Positions 55,100 to 64,000 of a stretch of 64,000 nucleotides of DNA are shown piece after piece (position 1 is the first letter of the stretch; the number at the start of each line of letters is the position of its first letter). The stretch spans positions 1 through 64,000 of the forward strand of contig CALNHX010007390.1 of the NCBI GenBank assembly GCA_940337035.1, read 5' to 3'. This DNA comes from Agriotes lineatus. Taxonomy: Eukaryota > Arthropoda > Insecta > Coleoptera > Elateridae. The notes beneath the pieces are model-generated. The model saw only the letters and a program-made list of their open reading frames with translations, searched no databases and had not been told where the DNA came from. The position numbers and the translations under genes are program-made.

Positions 55100-56410
55100 A
55101 GAGACCCTGTATATAGTTAGATAAGAGTTGAGAAAACACAAACGTCAGCGGCCAAATTTGATCCAAAACATGCATGCGCAGAAATACTGTTTGAAAGTCA
55201 CTAGATCGTTTTATCTAAAAGACATTTTTAAAGTTTCTGTTGCTGCTTCAAAGCACTCAAAACATAGCGTGGAGTACTGTTCGTATCAGAAATACTTGTT
55301 ACAAGTGTTAAAAATCTGGTGTGATACACTCACACAACTTCCTTTTACAGTGATCTTATAATTAGTCAAAAATTTAATTTTTAATTTTTAAGCATTTGTC
55401 AAAAATTTTCAAAAATTACGAATTCTACAAAAACGGTACAAAATAGAGCGTTAGTTGAAGAGACAAATTTTCTCTAAAATCTTAAGCAGAATTCAAAAAT
55501 GTAATAATATACCGGGTGTTCCATTTAAAATAGGAGTTAATAAAAAAAATAGAAAAAAAAACAAAAGAAACCCACTTTAGAAGTTTTTAACTGGAAAATC
55601 ACCTATCTCACGTCAATGCACATTAAAAATGTAATAAAAATGTAAAGTTTGAAAAAAATCGTTAGAGCCGTTTTTGAAAAAATCGAAAAAAACTGAAAAA
55701 TCACAAGAGTAAACACCTACTTCCGGTTATGCGATTTTCTTCAAAAGCTTGCTGTCTCATCTACATAGTACACAAAACTTATATATGAAGTTTCAACGCC
55801 ATACCTCTTTTCGTTTTTGAGATATTCTGTTCACAGACACACAGACAGACACACAGACAGACAGACAGACAGACACACAGACCAATGAAAAAAAATATGT
55901 TTTTTGGGATCAGGGGACTCTAAAACGTGAAGATCTGTTGAAAACTCAATTTCGAATTTTTGGGGTGAATCCAATACTTCCTTTATCGTAAAAGGAAGTA
56001 AAAAACTGAAATATGTATACACATTTCGTAAAGCAGATATCTGAACAGGCGTACTTCCCACTGGTTTTCATTAAAATTGACCATTTTTGATATGCTGCAC
56101 TTAGCTATCTGTTTTTAAGATTTTTTTTAATAGAGTACCTTGTTCGGATCTGTTTTTGCAGCCAATAGTACAGCAACCCGTCATTTCAGACACTTAGATA
56201 AACGTGCAGCTCCAAATATTTGCATAAAAAACACAAATTTATTACATTTTCAATGACAAGTTTTAACTTCAATGAACAATTTGTCAAATTTGATTAATGC
56301 AAAACTGTTTCTAAGGTAATGAGTATTCAAATATACGACGCGCGTGATCCACCAATCACAATGGATTCCCTCGTTTTCTCAACTCTTATGTAACTATATA
56401 CAGGGACTCT
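55100..56410. mobile_element. TIR element X (10-bp target duplication), carrying a family 1 repeat
   Basis: Ends AGAGACCCTGTATATAG (left) and, inverted, AGAGTCCCTGTATATAG (right). The inverted repeat of ~37 bp continues through ATAAGAGTTGAGAAAAC. It is flanked by AGCCAGAATT on both sides. A 9-10-bp duplication suggests a Mutator-like (MULE) element. No transposase is seen. Without the nested repeat it is about 0.6 kb. Confidence 0.87.
55311..56008 (-). repeat. microsatellite-cored family 1, copy B, full length
   Basis: Inverted relative to 4680-5344 and matching it end to end: AAATCTGGTGTGATACACTC, ACTTCCTTTTACAGTGATC, TATACCGGGTGTTCCATTT, ACTTCCGGTTATGCGATTTT, a (CAGA)n core (55838-55878), GTGAAGATCTGTTGAAAACT. 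It finishes with the ACTTCCTTT/AAAGGAAGT hairpin at about 55976-55999. Confidence 0.85.
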
Positions 56411-56420
56411 AGCCAGAATT

Positions 56421-56685
56421 AAGGTCACTATATCAATAAGGTAACGCCATTCCATTCCTCGCTTGAGAATGTGAGAAAATTGTGAGATAAGGATAACAGA
56501 TACAAATTTCCCAAGTGCAATAGGGAGGACACTAGTTTTTGGGGATTTTCTTTTTGGTGTAATGGCACTTGTAAAGTGAGGAATCTGTTAGGTTATGTGT
56601 TTTTATCCCCAGTTGGAGAAAATTGTGCGACAAGGATAGATATAAAAAATCACTAATGACGGTACCTTATTGATATAGTGACCTT
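56421..56685. mobile_element. TIR element Y (265 bp), same 10-bp target
   Basis: Ends AAGGTCACTATATCAATAAG and its inverse at 56663-56685, a terminal inverted repeat of about 23-31 bp. It is flanked by AGCCAGAATT on the left (56411-56420, shared with element X) and on the right (56686-56695). It is non-coding, a MITE of possible Mutator type. Confidence 0.88.
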
Positions 56686-56925
56686 AGCCAGAATTAGGTG
56701 GACAGGACATCTATGGATAATGGAGGACAACAGAGGAGTTAAAAGAAATTTCCAAGAAAACATTGAAGGAAAACGAGCACAGGGAAGGCCTAGGAAAAGA
56801 TGGGTCGATTGTGTGACAGACGACTTAGGGAAGTTAGGCATTAGAAATGGAGAAATAGTGGCAAGGGATAGGAGAAGATGGAAGACGATTGTAGAATCAG
56901 CCAAGGCCCACCTAGGGACATAGAG
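56686..56925 (+). pseudogene. RTE ORF C-terminal end
   Basis: Resumes the RTE frame after element Y with ARIRWTGHLWIMED, GKRAQGRPRKRWVD and DRRRWKTIVESAKAHLG. These are the usual closing blocks of RTE ORFs ('ARLRWAGHV.RM', 'GRP..RW.D', 'DR..WR..V..AK.H.G'). A stop is found at 56922. Confidence 0.87.
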
Positions 56926-56939
56926 CTGTAGATAGATAG

Positions 56940-57256
56940 AATTATGTACGCAATATCTTCCAAATAGGGGAATAATTAAGCTTCTTCATTCAACTAAGCT
57001 AATCAGTGACAAACATAAATTAAAAGCCCAAATATTGAATTTGAAATAAAATAAAATTTACGGTCACGATGCGTGAGGTCCATTCATTGCCGATATCTCT
57101 TTCACAGATTGGTTTAAGTACGTTAATACGGATATGAATAATTCGGAATAATTAACCTACCTAGGTAGGTTACTAAGATATACTGAATACGAAGAAAATA
57201 TGGTACTTGACGGGTAGATTAACATTATCACAAACTACTAACAAGTCACAAAGCGG
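56940..57256 (+). repeat. right copy of ~330-bp direct repeat flanking the RTE element
   Basis: Counterpart of 54148-54498. It starts directly after the RTE tail and ends at AAGTCACAAAGCGG, where homology with the left copy also stops. Confidence 0.9.
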
Positions 57257-59194
57257 TCCTTTTGCAGATTCTGTAGTGGTTCAATTTTTTCAAAGTAGGG
57301 GACATTAGATAAGGCCTTTTGTTGCTGGTCACCAGACAGAAATCAGGCGTCCTACTAGAAGACGATCACAACCATAACGACAATCTTCCGAGCAGACAGA
57401 AAAGGGGTGTCGACAGGTGGATGCCAATGCATGAGCGGCTGTTTCACATTACAACCTTCGGCTGCAGGTAATATGACTTGGCGGTGGGGCCGCAAAAGCG
57501 GACTGGCAAAGTGCCTTTAGCAAAAACGGAACCCTAGTATACAAATCTCACAAAACGAGAAAGGACGTTAGCTGATATGACAAAAGCTTTCGCACGTAAC
57601 TAAAGAAAGCTGAAAATGGAGACGCTTAGAATCGAATCAGTAACATAAAAAAAGCTAGGACCAACCGTTGATGTGTGCTGCTTCCTTTGCCAAAATCGTG
57701 ACGTACTGCTGTCAGTTATAAATACAGAAAATGTCCGTTTTTGAGAAAATCTCCACTTTCAGAGACATCACACAATTCACAAAAATAAAGCCGTAACACG
57801 AAAATAAATTTCTGGAAATGATTGTTATATGATGATCCCAAATAAACGATACAGCATCCATCCTACACCAGCACAAATTAGGAAATGGCAGAAAAGATAA
57901 GCACCTTTCCAAAAATTTGGAAAACTCTGAAATTCAAGATAGGCAACCACAATGCCTCGGAGACTGAAATTTTGAATAAAATAGCATGAAATTATTTAGA
58001 AACTATTATGCAAACATATATAATATACTGTTTAATTATATTGTAGGTAAAATTTGGTTTATTAGAGATAGGTTAATTAATTACGTAGGTTTTATAGATG
58101 ACCTTCAACAGAAAGATCACTCTCGTTGCTGGTGCGTTGTTTACACATCAAGGGGGGAAATATAAAGTTGACTCTTAGGGAATAGTGTTAAAGCGAGAGC
58201 AGTAGTGATGAACAGTCAAAATCAAAACCAAATTATCCCGGGGAGCGGGTGCGGGACAAGGAGTAGTCACCCAAATTCACAGGATGTTAACTTGAAGAAT
58301 AACTCAACCAAAAGGGACTTTGCTACGATATCTAGGTACTCTTCGTTATTCGTAATTATTTTGATAAGAAGCCTCACAATGAATCCGACTTTTACCCGAT
58401 ATTAAAGGCATACTTCAAGCTGAGTGTGTCCCCAATATGACACAATTAACTAATTACCCCCCACTGTGATTGAAAGCACCGCCTTTGTCATAGCCGGTAG
58501 CTCAAGAGCGACGGTCTTGCTTCGCGACCAAGGCTGAACTAACTGATACAAAAAGTCGGAACATCTAAAAACGCATTTCCCCGCCTGTACGGGTTGGAAA
58601 GACGACGGTAAAGTTGCTTTGCTGCATCAGCAGTCTGCAGCGCGAGGCGTTACATTCCTGCGAGAATCTAATATCATGCTTTTAAACCTTGCATAAACAA
58701 GGGAACAGAACAGGCCCTGGGCAGAGAATTTGACAAATAAATGAATTACGACACCTAACTTCACAGAATAAAATTAGCCTAACACCATAAGGCCATCAAC
58801 AACTGGCTTTCAATCTCCACTTTTTGCGCCGTGACTGAATTTCGTCTAATTGAGTTTGTAAGTTGGTAGAGGCATAAATAGGTTGCCACAGTAGCTCGAT
58901 GGGTGATTGGAAGATCAGCTGTAAACAGAAGGTGAAGCACGAGTCAAAGGACATTACCTTATGAAAAGTCGAAACTTATGGAATTCAGGTCTATGTCCAC
59001 TTCTTGAAGTTTATTAAAACCTATTATCCAAATATGATCTACGAATCTAGTAAGGGGTATGTGGGAGATACGTCTTCAGCTAATAGCAGACTTCGTCAAA
59101 AGCATGACTTAAGTCTAAAGATACGACAGAACAAAATTGTTTCCTTTATAGACTGATGTTTATTAATTTGACCACAATATGCACCTGCCCTATT
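57257..59194. other. unassigned, less AT-rich spacer
   Basis: Parts (57340-57560, 58200-58700) are more GC-rich and read like a decayed LINE 5' region, but no motif supports that. No gene recognised. Confidence 0.3.
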
Positions 59195-59698
59195 ATGGTG
59201 TGTTGGTTTTTAAAAAACTTTTTCTGCTGTAAACAACTGAACAACAAGCTTAAAATTAGAATGATAAGATGCTACATACAACCTATCCTGCTGTACGGAA
59301 TAGAAGCTGCAACACTTAAAACCTACTCCATAAACTGACTCCAAGCTTTTGAGATGTGGATATTTAGAAGAATCCTTAGAATTCCTTGGACGGACAAGAT
59401 CACAAATGAGGAAGTACTACGCAGAATGTCGACCGAAAGAGAACTGGTCAACATGATAAAATGCCGAAAACTGGAATATCTCGGTCATGTGATGAGAGGA
59501 TCGAGATATGAAATTCTGCGACTTGTTATCCAAGGCAAGATTGAAGGGAAGCGTAACGTAGGAAGACGAAGAATTTCGTGGTTTCGCAATTTAAGAGACT
59601 GGTTCGACTGCACCTCAAATCAACTATTTAGAGCAGCCGCAAACAAGATCCAAATTATCATGATGGTCGCCAACCTTCGACCGAAGACGGCACCTTAA
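59195..59698 (+). pseudogene. RTE-like LINE, C-terminal fragment
   Basis: Plus strand: KIRMIRCYIQPILLYGIEA, a stop at about 59336 in place of a conserved residue, then FEMWIFRRILRIPWTDKITN, EEVLRRMSTERELVNMIKCR, KLEYLGHVMRG and GKIEGKRNVGRRRISWFRNL. This order is the tail of a widespread LINE type often annotated as 'craniofacial development protein 2-like' in arthropod genomes. RT core and endonuclease are absent. Confidence 0.8.
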
Positions 59699-59711
59699 GA
59701 AGAAGGTTTTT

Positions 59712-60035
59712 ACAACCAAACTGATGATTTAGAATAAATGTTACCAGCAGAGGTTTCCGTCGTTTGATGAACACTTTATCCAAGACTTTAGATAGTAGCG
59801 GTAGTAGACTGATTGGGCTATAAGACGTTACGCCCAGTTATTTTCCAGACCACAAAGCTATATCTACTGCGTTCCACTGATTAGGAGAATATCCTAATCT
59901 AAGTACGGCGCGGCGTTGAAAATGTGAATAATGTGTATCAAGCATTTCTCTCATACCTCATCCAACACTTTTCCAATAATTAAATCAGATTGAGGTTAGA
60001 TCATATCCTATACATTTGAGGCAACTCGGTTTTTG
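59712..60035 (-). pseudogene. Jockey-like reverse transcriptase remnant
   Basis: Minus strand with frame changes: GYDLTSI, LRLGYSPNQWNAVDIALW, VTSYSPISLLPLLSKVLDK (near 59810) and LNHQFG near 59715. These are the 'GYDLIT', 'FP..WK.A....KPGK' and 'YRPISLLP.LSK..EK...KRL' RT fingers blocks. Only a short dead fragment remains. Confidence 0.65.
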
Positions 60036-60232
60036 GTGACGGAATGTCCCGCTTAGCCCGAGGTGGCTCGAATTGCACAGATTTTTTTATAGTTCTTTGC
60101 TTGATATTCCACATAGTAGATATTTCGTATCCTAACTCCATTATGTTCTTCTATTTTGCTTGAGCGATGTAAGTGTGTAAGAACTTCCCGAAAGCTCTTG
60201 TTCTATTTTTATTTGTATATACGACATTCACG
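60036..60232. other. unassigned spacer
   Basis: Nothing recognised. Confidence 0.3.
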
Positions 60233-60483
60233 CCCGTATTCATAGTCGTTCGCCAGCGGATCGCCGGCGACTCGCCAGAGTTTCGTTATGAATAGTATGT
60301 TGGCGGCACTGTACGTCTATGTCAAATTCGAGGTTTGCAGGTTAGACTTTGTGTCAGTTTCTGTCAAAACTGACTGAAAACCTAACCTGATCACCCCGAA
60401 TTTGACATAGACGTACAGTGCCGCCAACATACTATTCATAACGAAACTCCGGCGATCCGCTGGCGAACGACTATGAATACGGG
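60233..60483. mobile_element. 251-bp palindromic MITE
   Basis: Left CCCGTATTCATAGTCGTTCG and right end inverse to it (CGACTATGAATACGGG at 60468-60483). The arms stay complementary almost to the centre, through GTTGGCGGCACTGTACGTC, GTCAAATTCG and CAGGTTAG. One ~12-base stretch (CGACTCGCCAGA) lies only in the left arm. No target duplication could be fixed. Confidence 0.85.
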
Positions 60484-61064
60484 TGTAATATGTGTTCCCT
60501 TCTAGGAGGACGGCGGGGATTGTGTTGCTTTTTCACTTATTCTTAACTGATTTTTTACTTGCGCATTGCCCAACTCAGCTTTATAATTTAATAAATGTAT
60601 ACAAATACGAACATGCACGGTGGTTTAGGACTACAATCGTTATTTATTTGACTTTCAGATTTATTTTCTGGTGAGTTTTCAAATCTATTGCTTGTAGACG
60701 TAAGGGTGCTTAACTAAAACGTATTTTAGTTTTAGCTTTTTTAAGACTCAGTCTTTTTGTATTTGCTGTTGCATACCAATCCAATTCTGGCAACTTTGAA
60801 AGCGTTAGAGGTGCAGGGTCCGGTGATTGACAATAATTTTGTTTCACAATTTACACTTTGGTATAAACGATTACGTAAAATTATAGGTTGCAGTTGTAAT
60901 TGTATTATATTTGTAAATTTAGATAACAGTATAATGTGTTGTTTGTCACCGAAAATTGCTTATACACATAATTTTATCGCTGATCATTAATGATCTACTA
61001 CTACAAAGTGATTTTTTTACATTCAGTAGCAATTGTAGCGTCGTTTACAGAGTTTAAGTTGTTT
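60484..61064. other. unassigned spacer
   Basis: Nothing recognised. Confidence 0.3.
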
Positions 61065-61400
61065 TTACTGCCCTCGTCTAAAAGACGAAGGAAGTATTGT
61101 AATCACGAAAAAATTATCTTCCGACATTTCTTCAGATCTTTATATTTCAAAGTCCCTAGATGACGAAAAACAGGTTTTCTGAATTTTGTCTGTCTGTCTG
61201 TCTGTGTGTCTGTTGGAGGTATAACTGAAAAACTATTTGTTGGGGAAGACGACATTTTGCATGCAGATTATATATCTACCTAACATGAAACCGAGAAAAT
61301 TTTCCGACAAATATATACAGGGTTAGCACCTTAAGAAAATAAAATTTTGGTTTATTTTTGCTTTAAGTGAGAAATAAATAAAAGTAATAAAGTACTGTTA
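61065..61400 (+). repeat. microsatellite-cored family 2, truncated copy
   Basis: Hairpin CGTCT/AGACG (about 61075-61090) at the left, then TTCTTCAGATCTTTATATTT, AGATGACGAAAAACAGGTTT, a (GTCT)n core (61188-61213), GGAGGTATAACTGAAAAACTA, ATATATACAGGGTTAGCACC and TTTATTTTTGCTTTAAGTG. It stops near 61400 before the tail seen in longer copies. Confidence 0.7.
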
Positions 61401-61696
61401 GAACAATTTTCCTGAAGCATTTGCTTTCTGTATTTTTAGCCTCAAATCTTAGCATTTTTCCTGAATCACTTAAGTGAAATCCCATAACTCAGTGATGTTC
61501 TCGGAGTTGAACTGTAGTACGTGATGGACCGTTATCAGTAACCGTTCGTGCACCAAGTGATAAGATTTGCTTACGTACTTAGCATTAAACTGTGAGTCTT
61601 AATCTGGCATGAAATTATTTACTAATAAACTTAAATAACAATAATAATTATCCTGCAACATTGCGATAGCTGCTTTAGCAGAGAGGTCAGCGTTCA

Positions 61697-61723
61697 CCGC
61701 CGCTATCGCACGGATAGCGGCGG
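61697..61723. repeat. perfect 11-bp GC-rich hairpin
   Basis: CCGCCGCTATC and GATAGCGGCGG pair perfectly around GCACG. It lies about 160 nt upstream of the first ATG of the Jockey remnant below, probably in its 5' untranslated region. Confidence 0.75.
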
Positions 61724-61883
61724 CCCCCTTTTGTTTGCAAGAGTGATATTTAAAACTTAACGCAGTACATACCAAACAAAGCCTGTGCTACACCTACTAA
61801 TATAAATATTAATATATCCAAAACCCTCCCCGCTTAGAACTCCAATCTTAATTTATCAAGGAGCAAATGCTACTCCCAGTCCA

Positions 61884-63385
61884 ATGGATACAGAAGCTAC
61901 CAACATAAACACAAAAAAACGCGGACTGACAACTCCAGACGACGATAATGACATTAACAGACGTTACATGTTTAACAACGATACACTTCTAACCCAAAAC
62001 AAATCACATCATCATCTACAGTCTCCATTCCAGATGGCTCTACCAATAAAAAAAGTTTCTATAACTGAGATTGAAACAATAATTCACAAATAAATCAATG
62101 CGAAAAAGGCTCCGGGATACGATCTTATCACCGATAAGATACTCCAAGAAATATCCCAAAAATGTCTGGCAGCAATTCAGCAGATATTCAATGCAGTTTT
62201 ACGAATAGAACATTTCCCATGTCAATGGAAAATGGGACAGATCATAATGATCGCCAAACCAGGGAAAACTCCAACTGAGGTGAGATCATATCGGCCAATT
62301 AGTCTACTTCCAATGTTATCAAAAGTCTTAGAAAAAATAATATTAAAACGTTTGACTGTAATCATAGAGGAAGAACAACTAATACCAACTTATCAGTTCG
62401 GGTTCAGAAAGCAACATGGAACCACAGAACAAATACACAGAATAGTAAATAAGATCAACAACACCATGGAAGAGAAGGAATACTGTTCAGCCGTTTTCAT
62501 CGATATAAGTCAAGCTTTTGACAAAATATGGCACATAGGACTACTGTATAAACAATCCCACATCCTTTCTACTCTCTTCTTAAATCCTACCTATCTAACA
62601 GAACATTCCACATAAAACACCAAGAAGAATATACTGAACTCTATCCTATTGAATCTGGCGTCCCACAAGGGAGCATCTTGGGCCCCATATTATATTCACT
62701 TTACACGAGAGACCTACCTGAAACTACTACAACGATGATAGCAACATATGCTGACGATACTGTGATCTTAGCTTCTCACCATGACCCCATACGCGTAACC
62801 AGAAATCTTCAAGCCCACGTACAACACCTGGAACATAGGTTAAAACAATGGAGAATGAAAACGAACGAAACAAAATCGACACTAGTTACATTCACCCTGA
62901 AAAGACAAACCTGCCCACCGGTCATCTTAAATGGAAACCAAATACCTCAAGCGGACGTAGTGACCTATCTAGGTCTACAATTGGACAGAAGACTAACTTG
63001 GCGTTCTCACATCTTCAATAAGAGAAAACAATTAGGAGCTAAATTCAAACAAGTCTACTGGATCATCGGAAGAAAATCGGAACTGTCAATGGAAAACAAA
63101 TTGTTATTTTATAAAACTATTTTGAAACCCACCTGGACTTACGGCGTGCCACTATGGGGTAAAGCGTCCAATTCAAATATAGAGATTCTGCAAAGATTTC
63201 AGAACAAGGTTTTACGAGCAATAGTAAATGCCCCATGGTACATAACCAATACAACATTACACACTGACCTAAATATACTCACCATCCGAGAAGAAATCAT
63301 CAAACACAGCACAAAACACAAAGACAAGCTAACAGCACATCCGAATGAACTGGCCACTGCTTCTGGAAGAAGATTTTTTTACTAA
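61884..63385 (+). pseudogene. Jockey ORF1-ORF2 fusion remnant with RT domain
   Basis: Starts with an ORF1-like N-terminus (MDTEATNINTKKRGLTTPDD). It passes in the same frame into an ORF2 linker (LPIKKVSITEIETIIHK), a stop at 62091, and APGYDLITDKILQEI. Next are AKPGKTPTEVRSYRPISLLP, YQFGFRKQHGTTEQIHR and FIDISQAFDKIWH. A frameshift at about 62555-62575 moves to KSYLSNRTFHIKH, GVPQGSILGPILY, the catalytic YADDTVIL and the tail (VTYLGLQLDRRLTW, TYGVPLWG). A deletion therefore removed most of ORF1 and the endonuclease. Its RT motifs are similar to, but clearly distinct from, the Jockey at 5.7-8.4 kb. Confidence 0.85.
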
Positions 63386-64000
63386 AGTTACTTAGTTATT
63401 GAATTTCGCAATCTTTATTTCAAGGTAAAACTATGTAATTTCTCGTCATTTCATGGATTCCATTGTTCTTTTTTATTCGTTTAGCTTGTAGCTTGTAGAT
63501 GATTCAAATTATACAGGGCGTTTCATTAATAATTGGAAATATTTTAACTGTAGAATCCTGGGCTCAAAATATTAATATTTAACCCAAATCACTTAGATAA
63601 AATGTGGCTCCTTACTGAGATATAGGGTGTTTTATTTAAAAATTTTAAAATGATTTTTCCCCATTACTTTAAAACTATTTGACGTATCCCTATCATATTC
63701 TACAGGAAGTGTAGACACTGTAAACCATGCGAAATTATGTTAAATAAACGTTTCTGGCTAGTACCAGAGGCGTACCACAGGGGCAAGTGAGCGGTTGACC
63801 CTTCCCAAATTCTACGCCACTGGCAGAATTGCCATTTTATCACAATTTCTCGATTCTCCAATACTTTTTATGTAAATAACATACTCTTTCTTCGTCACGA
63901 TAACGTCACTATTTTTCGAGATATTTGAAGTTAAACATAAAGCTGAACAGTTATTTTGATTTTAATGTGTATTAATTATGTCGGTGCTTTTGGTCATAAG
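63386..64000. other. unassigned window end, probably interspersed repeat
   Basis: ATACAGGGCGTTTCATTAAT near 63513 and ATATAGGGTGTTTTATTT near 63622 resemble ends of common insect repeats. Within the window there is nothing to confirm this. Confidence 0.3.

Larger units (their letters stand above)
54499..56939 (+). mobile_element. RTE-clade LINE fragment bracketed by a very long direct repeat
   Basis: 5'-truncated RTE sequence: reverse transcriptase in 54499-55099, the C-terminal end in 56696-56925, and a short tail of GATA-like units (GTAGATAGATAGA). It directly abuts direct repeats of 351 and 317 bp on either side. Two TIR elements and one microsatellite-cored repeat are nested inside. Confidence 0.85.
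61640..63385 (+). mobile_element. internally deleted Jockey-like LINE
   Basis: An ORF1-like start is joined directly to the RT part of ORF2, without endonuclease. No poly(A) tail or target duplication is seen, so both limits are approximate. Confidence 0.65.

Noticed and set aside
1..64000. CRISPR arrays, operons, prophage or other prokaryotic systems.
   Set aside because: No regularly spaced identical repeats with unique spacers and no bacterial gene layout; all tandem repeats found are minisatellite or microsatellite in type.

Overview
This window looks like a repeat-dense, intergenic stretch of an animal nuclear genome, almost certainly an insect. I infer this from the AT-rich background, the absence of any operon or bacterial signal, and the kinds of elements present: Jockey-, RTE- and CR1-group non-LTR retrotransposons, a Ty3/Gypsy provirus with a remnant of an insect-type env and a tRNA-Ser-like primer site, a BEL/Pao element, hAT transposons, and many palindromic MITEs. 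A beetle is plausible but cannot be proved from the sequence. I recognise no conserved host protein-coding gene.

Layout, left half. A strongly strand-skewed block (about 0.4-4.4 kb) with minus-strand intron-like signals is split by a 2.4 kb element with ~530 bp inverted arms (1470-3848). A microsatellite-cored repeat (4680-5344) follows, then a young 5'-truncated Jockey LINE with an open ORF2 (5699-8551). A decayed minus-strand CR1-group LINE occupies 9.4-12.1 kb. Two hAT elements with perfect 8-bp target duplications lie at 13079-15408 and 16762-17826. A fold-back element built on GGGACTAAAGT motifs is at 18.2-18.7 kb. A 2.7 kb TG...CA element (20554-23294) cuts one of the microsatellite-cored repeats in two. 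A Tc1-like MITE sits inside an RTE fragment (26.3-26.8 kb). More strand-skewed blocks (26.9-28.2, 30.2-31.3 kb) and microsatellite-cored repeats run to 33.7 kb.

Layout, right half. Ty3/Gypsy gag and protease remnants (35.6-37.0 kb) are followed by a minus-strand LINE reverse transcriptase (37.6-39.4 kb). That LINE meets a 14 kb Gypsy-type provirus (39444-53400, minus strand, 4-bp GGCA duplication). The provirus carries two later additions: a BEL/Pao element with two apparently identical 218-bp LTRs inserted in the integrase (41706-48691, GTTAT duplication), and a GC-rich 30-bp minisatellite of nearly 1.9 kb between RNase H and integrase (about 49607-51475). To the right, an RTE fragment (54499-56939) is bracketed by a direct repeat of more than 300 bp. 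It hosts two TIR elements that share the same 10-bp target, and one of these hosts a microsatellite-cored repeat. RTE and Jockey fragments, a 251-bp palindromic MITE and an internally deleted Jockey copy fill the rest.

The sequence reads as a nesting record. Relative ages follow from what interrupts what: RTE and CR1 copies are old, the Gypsy provirus is intermediate, and the BEL element and the 5.7-8.5 kb Jockey are recent. The features most worth checking are the very long duplication around the RTE, the same-target double insertion, the two related microsatellite-cored families with subterminal inverted repeats, and three minus-strand loci with small consensus introns.
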